Shown: positions 46,530 through 56,636, counted from the first letter of the stretch. The stretch is 64,000 nt of DNA from Lysinibacillus mangiferihumi (GCF_003049665.1 NZ_PYWM01000004.1:1-64000); one strand, 5' to 3'. The notes: generated by a model not told the origin, from the sequence alone. Program-made: numbers and translations.

Positions 46530-47525
46530 TTATGTTTCATATGTCCCGTTTTTTACTTTCTGCTCTAGCTCATCTAATGTAGGCATTGCATCCGAGCAGC
46601 TATGCTTAGCTATCACAATGGATGCAGAGGCACTGCCATATTTCATTGCTACGTCTACGGTTTCACCTTGCATCAGCTTGTAGATGAATGCCGATGCATA
46701 GGAGTCACCTGCACCAAAAGATTTTAAGACACTTGTGCGAAATACCCCACTTTTCGTCCGACTACCATCCTTTGCGTAAGCAATTGAGCCATCACCGCCG
46801 TGTTTAATGACAACAAGCTGTGCTTTATAGGTGAACCATTTTGAAGCTGTCTGCTCATCATCCAACTGTACATGTAGAACCTTTTCCATCATATTAAACT
46901 CTTCACGTGTCCCGATGATGATGTCACATTTCTCTGCAGCTAGATTATAATACACCGCTGTTTCCGCTTCGTCCCGCCATGTATATGGACGATAATCCAA
47001 GTCGAAAATGATGCGAATACCATGCTTTACGGCATAGTCTAGAGCTAAAAATACCGCTTCACGAGAGGGGCTGGAAGCAAGTGCAGTACCCGAAATAAGT
47101 AATGCTTTTGAGTTCGCAATAAGCCCCTCTTGAACCTCTACAGGATGGAGAAGTAAATCCGCTACATTGTTGCGATACATTAATATGCTACAATCACTAG
47201 GACTTTTAATTTCTGTAAATGTAAGGCCTGTTACTGCGTTTGTTTTATCGATAACGATATTCGATGTATCAATATTTTTTTGGGCTAAATAATTTCGAAT
47301 AAAATTCCCCATTTGATCATTGGCTATTTTGCCAATAAAACTGATGTTCAACCCTAAATTAGCTAAGCCAATCGCAATATTTGCAGGGGATCCTCCAACA
47401 TACTTTGTAAATGTCATCGTCTCTTCCATTGGCCGATTAATTTCATTTGCATTTAAATCAATACATAAACGACCAATTGCGACCAAATCAAATTGTTTTC
47501 CTTGTGGAAATGTTATCGTAGTCAC
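46530..47525 (-). CDS. iolC: 5-dehydro-2-deoxygluconokinase IolC
   Basis: A PfkB-family kinase that phosphorylates 2-deoxy-5-keto-D-gluconate. Motifs: DLVAIGRLCIDLNANEINRP (N-terminal signature, with the IolC-type LNANE), YVGGSPANIAIGLANLG and KSFGAGDSYASAFIYKL (catalytic Asp). The frame starts at a TTG (47546), but the GTG at 47525 is preferred: AAGGAGG lies 8 bases upstream and would fall inside the longer version. The gene follows iolG closely. Confidence 0.94.
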   Translation of the reverse strand: MTTITFPQGKQFDLVAIGRLCIDLNANEINRPMEETMTFTKYVGGSPANIAIGLANLGLNISFIGKIANDQMGNFIRNYLAQKNIDTSNIVIDKTNAVTGLTFTEIKSPSDCSILMYRNNVADLLLHPVEVQEGLIANSKALLISGTALASSPSREAVFLALDYAVKHGIRIIFDLDYRPYTWRDEAETAVYYNLAAEKCDIIIGTREEFNMMEKVLHVQLDDEQTASKWFTYKAQLVVIKHGGDGSIAYAKDGSRTKSGVFRTSVLKSFGAGDSYASAFIYKLMQGETVDVAMKYGSASASIVIAKHSCSDAMPTLDELEQKVKNGTYET

Positions 47526-47546
47526 GATTTTCGCCTCCTTCTTCAA

Positions 47547-48542
47547 CTAAGAAATACTTACTGGTCGACCTATTTGCATAGATTTCTTTGCGGCCTCCGC
47601 AATACGCTCTGCTTGAAGACCGTCGTTGCCTGTGCACACTATATCTGTATTATTAATAATAGCTGCGGCGAATTCTTTCATTTCATCAATATACGCTTGC
47701 CTGTATCTTTCTAAGAAAAAGTGGTAGGGCTTATCTGTTATAACGCCCTCTGTGCTGAAATGTGTAATATTGGAGGGGCGATTATTTTCAACTACTAAAG
47801 CACCTAGTTCACCGAAAACTTCCAAACGTTGATCATAGCCATAGACCGCTTGGCGACTATTTTCAATTGTTCCGATACTACCGTTTGCAAATGTTAGTAA
47901 CACGATTGCCGTATCGACATCGCCAACTTCTCCAATTTTTTCATCAATCAATACTGCCCCTTTTGCATGTACTTCAACAACATCAGATTGCATTACATAA
48001 CGTGCCATATCGAAATCATGAATCATCATGTCCATGAATAAGCCTCCGGATGTTTTCACGTATTCAATCGGCGGGGGGTGTGGATCACGTGATGTAATAC
48101 GTAGTGTATGTGCTGTACCAATAACCCCATTTGCAATTTGATTGCGGATTGTACGAAAGTTCGTATCAAAACGTCTATTAAAGCCTACTTGTAACTTGAC
48201 ACCTTGTTCCTTTACGACTGTTAGTGCTTCTTGTGTTGATGTTGTCGAAAATGTTATAGGCTTCTCGCAAAAAATATGTTTTTTTGCACGCGCAGCCGCT
48301 TTAATAAGCTCCATATGCGTTGTTGTTGGGCTACAAATAAGAATTGCATCAATTTCTGGGTCTTGGATAATAGCCATTGGATTGTTTGTTATATTTACAA
48401 TATCTCTTTGTTGTGCCCAATCGTAAATATTGTCTATATATACGTCAGCAACTGATTTAATTTTTACGGATGGTAGTAATGCTAAATTGTCAATATGAAG
48501 CTGTCCAATACGACCAGCTCCAATCACCCCGACAGTAATCAT
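47547..48542 (-). CDS. iolG: Inositol 2-dehydrogenase IolG
   Basis: Oxidises myo-inositol to scyllo-inosose with NAD. The 331-residue Gfo/Idh/MocA protein has the Rossmann motif GVIGAGRIGQLHIDN, the catalytic lysine in FCEKPITFS, and VGFNRRFDTNF and SGGLFMDMMIHDFDMARY. GGGAGTT precedes the ATG. It begins a downstream unit (iolG, iolC, iolD) behind an operator-like palindrome. Confidence 0.92.
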   Translation of the reverse strand: MITVGVIGAGRIGQLHIDNLALLPSVKIKSVADVYIDNIYDWAQQRDIVNITNNPMAIIQDPEIDAILICSPTTTHMELIKAAARAKKHIFCEKPITFSTTSTQEALTVVKEQGVKLQVGFNRRFDTNFRTIRNQIANGVIGTAHTLRITSRDPHPPPIEYVKTSGGLFMDMMIHDFDMARYVMQSDVVEVHAKGAVLIDEKIGEVGDVDTAIVLLTFANGSIGTIENSRQAVYGYDQRLEVFGELGALVVENNRPSNITHFSTEGVITDKPYHFFLERYRQAYIDEMKEFAAAIINNTDIVCTGNDGLQAERIAEAAKKSMQIGRPVSIS

Positions 48543-48558
48543 GCTTTCAACTCCCTCT

Positions 48559-48580
48559 TTTAGGAAATCGCTTACCTAAA
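48559..48580 (-). promoter_or_regulatory. LacI-type operator in front of iolG
   Basis: TTTAGGAAATC and GCTTACCTAAA form a 22-base imperfect palindrome, 9 of 11 positions matching, with a central CG. The TAAGCGnTT core resembles the site at 54245-54263. It lies in the 75-base gap between the regulator gene and iolG. Confidence 0.65.
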
Positions 48581-48617
48581 TGAATAAATCACATGTACGT
48601 TTTAAATAGCCCTTGTA

Positions 48618-49628
48618 TTACAAATTGATAGAACTTACCGTTTGTCGTTCAATAAGCTTTGGCGTTAATACAATCTGTTCATACGGTATACTTTTTTCAC
48701 CATTAATAATTTTTAACAATTGATGAATAGCCAATTTCCCCATTTCCTCAATCGGCTGTTCAATCGTCGTTAACGGTGGTTGGCAAAGCTGTGCATAAAT
48801 TGTATTATCAAAGCCAACTACCGACAGCTCCTCAGGTACTTTAATTCCTTTTTGTGTAGCGCTATTAATCGCTACAATGGCTAAAAAGTCTGTTGTTGCA
48901 AACAAAGCGGTTGGTCTTGGTGTGTTGTTAAGTAGCCTGTCAACCGCTTTTTTCGCTTCCGTTAACTCTGAATCGCTGGAAATAATATAAGATGCTTGGA
49001 TAGCATGCTGTTGCATTTCAAAATAATCACAAAATCCTTGCAAACGTTTTTTCTCACTATCCCTTGATAAGTCACCAATTAGTCCTACTTGATGATGACC
49101 TTTATCGAATAAGTAGCGAGCCGCAATATACCCACCCTCGAAATTATTTGTAGTCACACCAGTTGCTTCATTTGGATTGGCCTGAACGGAAAATTTCAGA
49201 ATTGGCGTGTCTCGTTTATTAATTTTACGAAGTGTCTCTTCATCCAGTTGCTCAGTGGCAATAATAATTCCGTCAACATGCTTTCGAAGCAGTAACGTAA
49301 TATACTCCTTTTCACGTTCCGGCTGATTATAGGTACTGCAAATAATAATCGCATAATCGAGTTCGCGCGCAATGTTTTCTAGCACACGCGTAATTTCCCC
49401 GAAAAACGGATTGGCAATATTCGGTACAAGTACACCGAGTGTTTTTGTCTTTTTTCCTGAAAGGGCAGTAGCAATCGTACTAGGCTCGTAATCTAATTTT
49501 TTCATTACTTGTTTTACATGATTGCGTGTTTTTTCACTAATTTGACCTGTGTCATTGACTACTTTAGAAACAGTAGCAATAGATACAGCTGCTTCTTTTG
49601 CTACATCGTAAATCGTTGCTCTCATCAT
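48618..49628 (-). CDS. LacI-family regulator of the inositol cluster
   Basis: A 336-residue repressor with the LacI helix-turn-helix (TIYDVAKEAAVSIATVSKVV), the hinge helix (YEPSTIATALSGKKTKTLGV) and a periplasmic-binding-type effector domain. It sits between transporter and catabolic genes, so the ligand is probably inositol or an intermediate. B. subtilis uses the DeoR-type IolR instead. Palindromes upstream of iolG and of the first cluster gene are its likely targets. Confidence 0.88.
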   Translation of the reverse strand: MMRATIYDVAKEAAVSIATVSKVVNDTGQISEKTRNHVKQVMKKLDYEPSTIATALSGKKTKTLGVLVPNIANPFFGEITRVLENIARELDYAIIICSTYNQPEREKEYITLLLRKHVDGIIIATEQLDEETLRKINKRDTPILKFSVQANPNEATGVTTNNFEGGYIAARYLFDKGHHQVGLIGDLSRDSEKKRLQGFCDYFEMQQHAIQASYIISSDSELTEAKKAVDRLLNNTPRPTALFATTDFLAIVAINSATQKGIKVPEELSVVGFDNTIYAQLCQPPLTTIEQPIEEMGKLAIHQLLKIINGEKSIPYEQIVLTPKLIERQTVSSINL

Positions 49629-49692
49629 TCAAAACTCCTTTATTTAATGTGTTTTCAAAAGTGAAAAGTACACGAAATCACCTTACAATTTG

Positions 49693-50658
49693 TTATTTTC
49701 CAATCGTTTGTAAGAACTCTAATTGCTTTTGTGCATTATCCTTTTGAATAATATCAATACCGCTATCAATACGACTTTCAACATCTTCACCTTTCGCTGC
49801 TTTGACAGCGTATTCTACCCCTTGGTATCCCATATTGTACGGGCTCTGTGCTACGGTCCCTGTTAGACCGCCATCAAGAATTGATTGCACCGCTTCTTCT
49901 GTGCCATCAGTACCAAAGATTTTGATGTCTAAGTTTTTCGCTTGAACAGCACGTAATACCCCAAGTGCCATATCATCATTTGCTGCAAATACACCTTTTA
50001 TCTCACTATCTTTTTCAAGGATATTTTCCATAACTGATAGCGCCTTTGTTTTATCGCTATCTGCAGGCTGTTCAGAAACAATCAACATCCCCGCTTGCTC
50101 TAATGCATCCTTTGCTCCCTTAATGCGTTCGTCAGTCGCTGGATTGCCCAATGCCCCAGAGATAAGCACAACTTTATCTCCAGATTGGAGTAAGCTCGCT
50201 AATTTTTTACCGCCTTCTTGACCAGCTGTATAGTTTTCAGTACCGATGAAAGTTACTTTACCTTTAAAATCTGCATCTGAGTCGATAAGAAGTACCGGAA
50301 CATCTTTTGCTGCTTTTTCGAGTGTCGGAATAACGGTATCTGGTTGACTAGGGGATACAACAATTGCATCTGGTGATTGACTTAGCTGATCTTCTAACAT
50401 ATTCACTTGCTGGATCACTTCCGATTCAGCAGAAGGACCAACGATTGTGACATTTACGCCTAAATCTTCACCTGCTTTTTTCGCACCCGCCTCTACATAT
50501 TTCCAATATGGGCTCGATAACGTTTTTAAAACAACCGAGATGTTGGGATCAGCATCTGAGCTTGAGGATGACGAAGATGTTGAATTATCAGTACATGCCG
50601 CTAATAAAAGTGAAGTCATTAAACCGATTGATAAAAATAATTTAGCTGTTTTATTCAT
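49693..50658 (-). CDS. Sugar ABC transporter substrate-binding lipoprotein (inositol-type)
   Basis: A 321-residue lipoprotein (SLLLAACTD, Cys about 22) followed by a serine-rich linker and a RbsB-type binding domain: ISVVLKTLSSPYWKYVEAGA, AIVVSPSQPDTVIPTLEKA, LIDSDADFKGKVTFIGTENY and GVFAANDDMALGVLRAV. It captures the sugar outside the membrane for the permease encoded next to it. Inositol is inferred from the surrounding genes and the resemblance to IbpA-type proteins. Confidence 0.88.
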   Translation of the reverse strand: MNKTAKLFLSIGLMTSLLLAACTDNSTSSSSSSSDADPNISVVLKTLSSPYWKYVEAGAKKAGEDLGVNVTIVGPSAESEVIQQVNMLEDQLSQSPDAIVVSPSQPDTVIPTLEKAAKDVPVLLIDSDADFKGKVTFIGTENYTAGQEGGKKLASLLQSGDKVVLISGALGNPATDERIKGAKDALEQAGMLIVSEQPADSDKTKALSVMENILEKDSEIKGVFAANDDMALGVLRAVQAKNLDIKIFGTDGTEEAVQSILDGGLTGTVAQSPYNMGYQGVEYAVKAAKGEDVESRIDSGIDIIQKDNAQKQLEFLQTIGK

Positions 50659-50679
50659 GGTTTTTTTATCCCCTTTTGT

Positions 50680-51678
50680 TTAATTTGATTTTGATTTACG
50701 CTGACGTAAGACATCTACATAAACAGCAGCAATAATCACAAGACCAATAACCGTCATTTGGAAGTCTGCCGATACATTGAGTAAGTTCAAACCATTGCGT
50801 AAAACTGCTATAATAAGTGCTCCAATTAATGTACCCCATACGGTTCCAACTCCGCCAAAGAAACTGGCTCCTCCGATAATAACTGCGGCAATTGCATCTA
50901 ATTCATAGGTTAAACCCGCTAATGGAAATGCAGAGTTGACACGACCAACCAACACAAGACCTGCTAAGCCAGCCATAAAACCACTTATGGTATAAACAAT
51001 GATAAGCACGCGATCGACATTAATTCCTGATAAACGTGCCGCCTCTTTATTTCCACCAATTGCATAGATGTAGCGTCCTGTTTGTGAACGCGTCAAGAAA
51101 ATATGAAATAGCGTATAGACGACAATCACTAATAAGAAACTGATTGGAATAGGGCCAGCAAATTCACTACCTAAAAACTGAATCATATAAGGAAAACCAG
51201 CAATTGGCGCTGCACCCGTAATAATAAGGGCAATTCCTCGTGCAATATTCATTGTTCCTAATGTTGAAATAAACGGGTGTGGTAAACGTAATTTTGTTAA
51301 CAGTAACCCGTTTAACAAACCAAAACCCGCTCCTATTGCTAAACAAGCAATAATCCCCACTACTGGACCCATCTGCAAGTTGATGGATACAACCCCCATA
51401 ATCATAATCGAGAGCGCTAAAATCGAACCAACAGATAAGTCTATACCTGCTGTTAAGATTGGCAATAGCATGCCGATTGCCAGCAAGGCATTAATAGAAG
51501 ATTGCCTAGCAATATTGGTCAGGTTGTTGACGGTTAAAAAGCGATCAGACATAATTGTTAGTACAATCATTAAAATAATTAGTGCTAACAGTGAACCGAA
51601 CTTACTTATTAACTTTTTCCAAAATTGTTCTTTTCCTTGTGATTTCACGGATTCAACTGATTCGGTTAATTCACTCAT
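50680..51678 (-). CDS. Sugar ABC transporter permease (RbsC/IatP type)
   Basis: A 332-residue permease with about ten membrane segments. Family features: RQSSINALLAIGMLLPILTAGIDLSVG, GGNKEAARLSGINVDRV and AAVIIGGASFFGGVGTVWGT. It works with the ATPase at 51702-53204 and the binding protein at 49693-50658; spacing is 21-24 bases, so the three are one operon. Confidence 0.92.
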   Translation of the reverse strand: MSELTESVESVKSQGKEQFWKKLISKFGSLLALIILMIVLTIMSDRFLTVNNLTNIARQSSINALLAIGMLLPILTAGIDLSVGSILALSIMIMGVVSINLQMGPVVGIIACLAIGAGFGLLNGLLLTKLRLPHPFISTLGTMNIARGIALIITGAAPIAGFPYMIQFLGSEFAGPIPISFLLVIVVYTLFHIFLTRSQTGRYIYAIGGNKEAARLSGINVDRVLIIVYTISGFMAGLAGLVLVGRVNSAFPLAGLTYELDAIAAVIIGGASFFGGVGTVWGTLIGALIIAVLRNGLNLLNVSADFQMTVIGLVIIAAVYVDVLRQRKSKSN

Positions 51679-51701
51679 AATTTTCTCCTCCCCTTTTAGT
51701 G

Positions 51702-53204
51702 CTATGCTCCAAGAGTTGCAGCCTTCATAACAGCTTCCTGCGTCGCCTCTACAATTGGTAAATTTGCCGTAATATTGCCTTGATTCATCACCAATACACG
51801 GTCACACATGCCTAAAATTTCCGGTAAATCAGATGAAATCAAGACGACAAGCGCCCCTTCCTCAACTAAGCGATTGATTAAGCGATAAACTTCAACTTTT
51901 GCCCCAATATCAATTCCCCGCGTTGGCTCATCAAAAATAAAAACTTTCGCTTTTGTACAAAGCCATTTGGCAATCACAACCTTTTGTTGGTTACCCCCAC
52001 TAAAATTGCGTGCGTGAAGCTCAATATTGCTAGGGCGAATTTTAAGTTCTTGCACATATGTCTCTGCTTGGTTTCGCATTGCGGCTGGGCTTAATAAATT
52101 TCCTCTACCTTTAAAGCTCTTCATATTCGCTAAGCACACATTGAAATCAAGGGGTAAATCGAGCAGTAGTCCTTCAGATTTTCTATCCTCCGTAATAAAA
52201 GCAATTCCTGCATCAATTGCTTGGCGAGGGCTTTGAATATTTTGCTCAACGCCATCAATGTAAATTTTTCCTGCATGCCGTTTGTCAGCGCCGAAAATTG
52301 CCCGTGCAAACTCTGTACGTCCCGCACCTACTAAACCGGAAATCCCTACAATTTCTCCATAATGGATGTCCATATTGAGTGCTGGGGAGTCAGCCGTTAC
52401 TTTAAAGTTTTCTATGCGAAAGCCAACTTCTCCGCGCGTGAAATCTTTTTTCGGAAATTTTTCATCAAGTGAGCGCCCTACCATTAGCTCAATCCAGTAG
52501 TCTGTATCCGTTGTCGCAACATCTACCGTTTCAATGCTGAGACCATCACGTAATATCGTAATTCTGTTACCTAAACGTCGAATTTCCTCTAGACGGTGCG
52601 AGATGAAAATAATCGCAATCCCTTCTTCGCGTAATTGATCGACAATTTTATATAATTGCTCTACTTCCCCTCCACTTAAACTGGATGTAGGCTCATCCAT
52701 TATTAACACTTTGGCATCTAAAATTAATGCTTTGGCGATTTCTACAAGTTGTTGTTGGCCCATGCCAAGCTTGTTCAATGGGGTAGTTGCTAGTTTTGGA
52801 TTTTGCCCAAGTCGTATCAGTAACTCCTCTGCACGCTCAATCATTGCCTTACGATCGAGTAAACTGTACTTTCCTCCTTTTTTAAGTTCACGACCTAAAA
52901 AAATATTTTCATAGACTGTTAACTCTGGTATAACATTCAGTTCTTGATAAATCGTCGCAATACCAAGTTCCATTGATTCAATCGGACTGTTAATTTGAAC
53001 GTGCTTCCCTTGCCAAATGATTTCACCTTGATCCATTGAGTAAGCACCAGTTAATATTTTTATTAATGTCGATTTTCCCGCCCCATTTTCTCCAAGCAAT
53101 ACATGTACCTCACCCGGACGGACATGAAAATCAACACCTTTAAGCACGTGGTTATTTTGGAAGCTCTTGTAAATATTTTTCATTTCAAATAACGCTTCGT
53201 ACAT
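51702..53204 (-). CDS. Sugar ABC transporter ATPase with two domains (RbsA/IatA type)
   Basis: A 500-residue double ATPase. Domain 1: Walker A GENGAGKSTLIKI, LGMGQQQLVEIAKAL and Walker B VLIMDEPTSSL. Domain 2: a degenerate Walker A (GLVGAGRTEFARAI), signature FSGGNQQKVVIAKWL and FIFDEPTRGIDIGAK. This asymmetric pattern is normal for RbsA-type proteins. It powers the probable inositol transporter. Confidence 0.93.
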   Translation of the reverse strand: MYEALFEMKNIYKSFQNNHVLKGVDFHVRPGEVHVLLGENGAGKSTLIKILTGAYSMDQGEIIWQGKHVQINSPIESMELGIATIYQELNVIPELTVYENIFLGRELKKGGKYSLLDRKAMIERAEELLIRLGQNPKLATTPLNKLGMGQQQLVEIAKALILDAKVLIMDEPTSSLSGGEVEQLYKIVDQLREEGIAIIFISHRLEEIRRLGNRITILRDGLSIETVDVATTDTDYWIELMVGRSLDEKFPKKDFTRGEVGFRIENFKVTADSPALNMDIHYGEIVGISGLVGAGRTEFARAIFGADKRHAGKIYIDGVEQNIQSPRQAIDAGIAFITEDRKSEGLLLDLPLDFNVCLANMKSFKGRGNLLSPAAMRNQAETYVQELKIRPSNIELHARNFSGGNQQKVVIAKWLCTKAKVFIFDEPTRGIDIGAKVEVYRLINRLVEEGALVVLISSDLPEILGMCDRVLVMNQGNITANLPIVEATQEAVMKAATLGA

Positions 53205-53220
53205 AAATAGGCCTCCCTTC

Positions 53221-54219
53221 TTACAGTTTTACGGTGTGGGTTTTACCTTGTGCTTTAAATGAGGCAGTTGCTGCATAAGCAATTTTCAGTGCTTGTAAAC
53301 TATCATCCACAGTTACAGGTGAAGGTTTACCATCCATTACAGCGCAAGCGAAAGCGCTTAACTCATTAACATAAGCAACCTCAAAACGCTGTGGAAATGC
53401 AGGAATAATTTCATGTAAATTGCCTTGTTTCGTTAAAATATTGACATTGTTTTTTCGACTACTACCAATAAGTAGAGTTCCTTCTGAACCGATGATTTCT
53501 GTACGAATATCATAGCCATAGTAGGCACAACGACTGCCTTCAATATCACCCGTAGCTCCATTGACAAATTGGAGATAGGTTAAACCTTGATCGACATCTC
53601 CATATTGTGCTAGCTCCGGATATTTAATATTGCTGCCAAATGAAGAAACCGCTTTCACTTCATCGTCCATTAAAAAGCGAGCAAGGTCATAATCATGGAT
53701 ACACATATCGATGAATAAACCTCCACTGCGAGAGATAAAACTCCCTTCAGGTGCTACTGGGTCTCGGCTAATACCTTTAAAGTAAAGCGGCTTCCCAATT
53801 CCACCTGCAGCAATAATTTTTTTCGCTTCCACGTAGTCCGAATCAAAACGCCTCATAAAACCTACTTGGCAAAAAGTGTTGGTTTGCTTTATTTGTTGTT
53901 GAATAGCTAACGATTCTTCCATATCGATGGTGAGTGGTTTTTCTACAAAAATTGCTTTATTAGCAGAGACTGCTTTGGAAATGATGTCATAATGTGTACT
54001 AGTTGAAGTCACAATGACTACAGCTTCAATCGATTCATTTGCCATAATGTCATCCACATTATTCGTAAAATGCGGAATATTCAATTCATTTGCAACAGAC
54101 TGGGCGACTTCAAGTGAATGATCACAAACTGACATTAATTCAATTTCACGAATATTCCGTAAATTAATAGCGTGCCAACGCCCTAAACGACCTAAGCCAA
54201 TAACAGCTACTTTAAGCAT
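53221..54219 (-). CDS. Second inositol dehydrogenase-like Gfo/Idh/MocA protein
   Basis: A 332-residue paralogue of the iolG product: VIGLGRLGRWHAINLRN, FVEKPLTIDMEES (catalytic lysine), GFMRRFDSDYVEAKKI and SGGLFIDMCIHDYDLARF. It could oxidise scyllo- or D-chiro-inositol or a different stereoisomer, as IolX or IolW do in B. subtilis. GGAGG precedes the ATG. It is the first gene of the cluster, directly behind the promoter and operator at 54240-54263. Confidence 0.9.
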   Translation of the reverse strand: MLKVAVIGLGRLGRWHAINLRNIREIELMSVCDHSLEVAQSVANELNIPHFTNNVDDIMANESIEAVVIVTSTSTHYDIISKAVSANKAIFVEKPLTIDMEESLAIQQQIKQTNTFCQVGFMRRFDSDYVEAKKIIAAGGIGKPLYFKGISRDPVAPEGSFISRSGGLFIDMCIHDYDLARFLMDDEVKAVSSFGSNIKYPELAQYGDVDQGLTYLQFVNGATGDIEGSRCAYYGYDIRTEIIGSEGTLLIGSSRKNNVNILTKQGNLHEIIPAFPQRFEVAYVNELSAFACAVMDGKPSPVTVDDSLQALKIAYAATASFKAQGKTHTVKL

Positions 54220-54239
54220 ATTGTAAATCCTCCAGTTGG

Positions 54240-54263
54240 ATTATAAGTTAAGCGCTTACTTAA
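54240..54263 (-). promoter_or_regulatory. Cluster promoter -10 element and LacI-type operator
   Basis: On the minus strand TATAAT (54245-54240) is immediately preceded by a palindrome with perfect core TAAGCGCTTA (54249-54258), extended by AAGT/ACTT. A repressor bound here would cover the promoter. The -35 region is weak (TCAATT at 17 bases). Confidence 0.7.
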
Positions 54264-54614
54264 ATTGAATTCTACAAAATACAAAAATATAAATCAACAC
54301 ATTTTTTCTCTAAAAAACTTAAAATAGCTAGTTAAACAACACTTTTCTTTATTCTAATTTATTGAATAGTTTTCTTTTTATAGAGTCTTAAAAACCTATG
54401 TAAATTGATATATAAAGTTTTGTTTAATTTTTCAGAAAATAAAATCACTATTGCAATAAATATTTTTATTTAGCAAAAAAAAATTCCAACTATACAATTT
54501 TCAATCCTTGAAACAGCGAATTAAGTGTTGGATTAAAATGATAACCCTCCACTATAACACCAGCGAGATTCTTTTTGATAAACTGGGTGAAAAATATGAG
54601 ATGGAGGGATTTTT
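54264..54614. promoter_or_regulatory. Divergent intergenic region between the inositol cluster and the helicase gene
   Basis: About 350 very AT-rich bases. No gene or strong hairpin was seen. The helicase promoter must lie towards the right half; several TATAAT-like stretches exist but none has a convincing partner. Confidence 0.35.
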
Positions 54615-56636
54615 ATGATAGATCCAAACGAAATAACATATCTTGAAAAAACTTTAAATAAATTAACAATTGCAAATAAAAAGCTTTCAACAGATATACA
54701 TCATCAAGATTATCGTTTTAAAGATTTACAAAAATATATGGTTGAATATAAAAGTGAACTGGATAAATTTGAAGTGTATAATTACCAGCAAACGTTAAGG
54801 ATGATTGATAAGCGAGGTTTCGCTCATGTGACGGAACGTGAGCAGATAACAAAGCTAATTACATCTCCATATTTCGGACGATTCGATTTTTTATATCTTG
54901 GAGAAGACCTTTGTGAGGCAGAAACGATTTATATTGGACGTTTTGGTTTTGCTGATGAAGAAGGAACGCAATTAATTTATGACTGGCGTGCACCTGTTTG
55001 CAATATGTACTACGAGTTTGAAATAGGTAAAGCACATTATGCGGCGATGGATAAACAATTTGACGGTGAGCTTATTAAAAAACGTCAAATAAAAATAGAG
55101 AATTCTAAACTGCAATATGTGCTTGATAGCTCATTAACGATACAAGATGAAGTTCTTCAGCAAACATTGAATCAGTATGCAAGTGAAAAGATGAAAACAA
55201 TCGTCACATCAATTCAACGGGAACAAAATAAAATTGTGCGAAATGAATCCGCACATAATGTCATCATTCAAGGCGTTGCTGGCTCAGGAAAAACAGCTGT
55301 TGCCTTACATCGCATCGCCTATTATTTATATAAATTCCGTGATACGTTACAAGCTGAACGTATTTTTATTTTGTCCCCTAATAAAGTATTCGGCGACTAT
55401 ATTTCTACTGTCCTCCCTGAGCTTGGTGAAGAGCCGATTCGTTCCTTTACTTTGGACGAGTTTACTTCAAATTTATTGCCAGCTACTGTAACATTTACAC
55501 CATTTGAAGAAGAAACGAAAATCATTATATCGAATCCAAACGGTGCGTTGGCTACTCGTGCAAAAATCAAAGGAAATTATCAATTTGTACAAAAACTACA
55601 AGCCTTTTTGGATCAATTAGACTTGAAGCTTCTTAAAAACGAAAGTATAACGATTGCTGGTGTAGAACTAAAAGCAGATTATTTACAAGGGCGTTTCCTT
55701 CAATATAGAAAAGAGCCGGTTGTTATACGATTAGAACTTTTAGCAGATGATATTATTCTAGCACTCAAGTCTAAGCGAACTAGAGAAGGTAAATTACCAA
55801 CAAAAACTGAAATTATAAAGCTTTTAAAAAAGCGTCTCTTGTTTACTTCACCATTCGCAATTTACCGTGCCTTTATTGATACGCTTGGCGAAAATATAGT
55901 TAAGTTTTCAACAAAGCGCTTTGAATTTAATGATGTCTACCCTTATCTATATGTCCAAATTTATTTTAAAGGAATTAAAAAATATGAGCTTGTCCAGCAC
56001 TTTGTATTAGATGAAATGCAAGATTATACTCCTATTCAGTATGCAGTATTGTCTAGTGTGTTTACTTGTAAACGAACAATTATTGGTGATTTTAGCCAAG
56101 CGCTTTTGCCGTATGAAACGATATCAAAAGAGGCATTTGCAGCAATGTTTAATAATCTAGAATACGTAGAATTAACAACAACATATCGTTCATCGTATGA
56201 AATTGCCATGTATGGGAAAAAGTTTATGCTCAATGGTGAAATTCATCCGATTGAAAGGCATGGGAAGGAACCAATTGAATTAATGTATGACACATTAGAA
56301 CAAATGGTAAAACAAATCCATGAAAATGCGAGGAATGACTATCAATCTACCGCTATTATCTGTAAAACAGAGAGGGACTTACAAGTGTTGAAAGAGCATT
56401 TAAACTTATCATTTACAGTACTGGACGGTCAATCAGAAAAGTTTGAAACAGGGCTACTTTTAACTACAATACAGTATGCAAAAGGTCTTGAGTTTGATAT
56501 GGTCATCATCCCCTTTGTAAACAAAGCTAATTATCATACTGAATTTGATAATGGATTACTTTATATCGCTTCCACACGGGCAATGCATGAATTAATGCTT
56601 TTAGTAGACATTAACGCCCCTTCCCCATTACTGTAA
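54615..56636 (+). CDS. HelD-like UvrD/Rep-type helicase
   Basis: HelD proteins free RNA polymerase from DNA and nascent RNA, and some give rifamycin resistance. The 673-residue protein has an N-terminal coiled arm (TYLEKTLNKLTIANKKL to about 65) and the HelD segment YFGRFDFLYLGED to YDWRAPVCNMYYEFEIGKA. It also has Walker A GVAGSGKTAVALHRIAYYL (220-238), Walker B FVLDEMQDYTPIQYAVL, and motifs TTTYRSSYEIA and TIQYAKGLEFDMVIIPFV. It is somewhat shorter than B. subtilis HelD (774). GGAGGG precedes the ATG. A MerR-type gene converges on its end. Confidence 0.9.
   Translation: MIDPNEITYLEKTLNKLTIANKKLSTDIHHQDYRFKDLQKYMVEYKSELDKFEVYNYQQTLRMIDKRGFAHVTEREQITKLITSPYFGRFDFLYLGEDLCEAETIYIGRFGFADEEGTQLIYDWRAPVCNMYYEFEIGKAHYAAMDKQFDGELIKKRQIKIENSKLQYVLDSSLTIQDEVLQQTLNQYASEKMKTIVTSIQREQNKIVRNESAHNVIIQGVAGSGKTAVALHRIAYYLYKFRDTLQAERIFILSPNKVFGDYISTVLPELGEEPIRSFTLDEFTSNLLPATVTFTPFEEETKIIISNPNGALATRAKIKGNYQFVQKLQAFLDQLDLKLLKNESITIAGVELKADYLQGRFLQYRKEPVVIRLELLADDIILALKSKRTREGKLPTKTEIIKLLKKRLLFTSPFAIYRAFIDTLGENIVKFSTKRFEFNDVYPYLYVQIYFKGIKKYELVQHFVLDEMQDYTPIQYAVLSSVFTCKRTIIGDFSQALLPYETISKEAFAAMFNNLEYVELTTTYRSSYEIAMYGKKFMLNGEIHPIERHGKEPIELMYDTLEQMVKQIHENARNDYQSTAIICKTERDLQVLKEHLNLSFTVLDGQSEKFETGLLLTTIQYAKGLEFDMVIIPFVNKANYHTEFDNGLLYIASTRAMHELMLLVDINAPSPLL

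Noticed and set aside
53340..53365. cre-like sequence GCGAAAGCGCTTA within the second dehydrogenase gene
   Set aside because: It deviates from the CcpA consensus at fixed positions and lies inside a coding region, so it was not listed.
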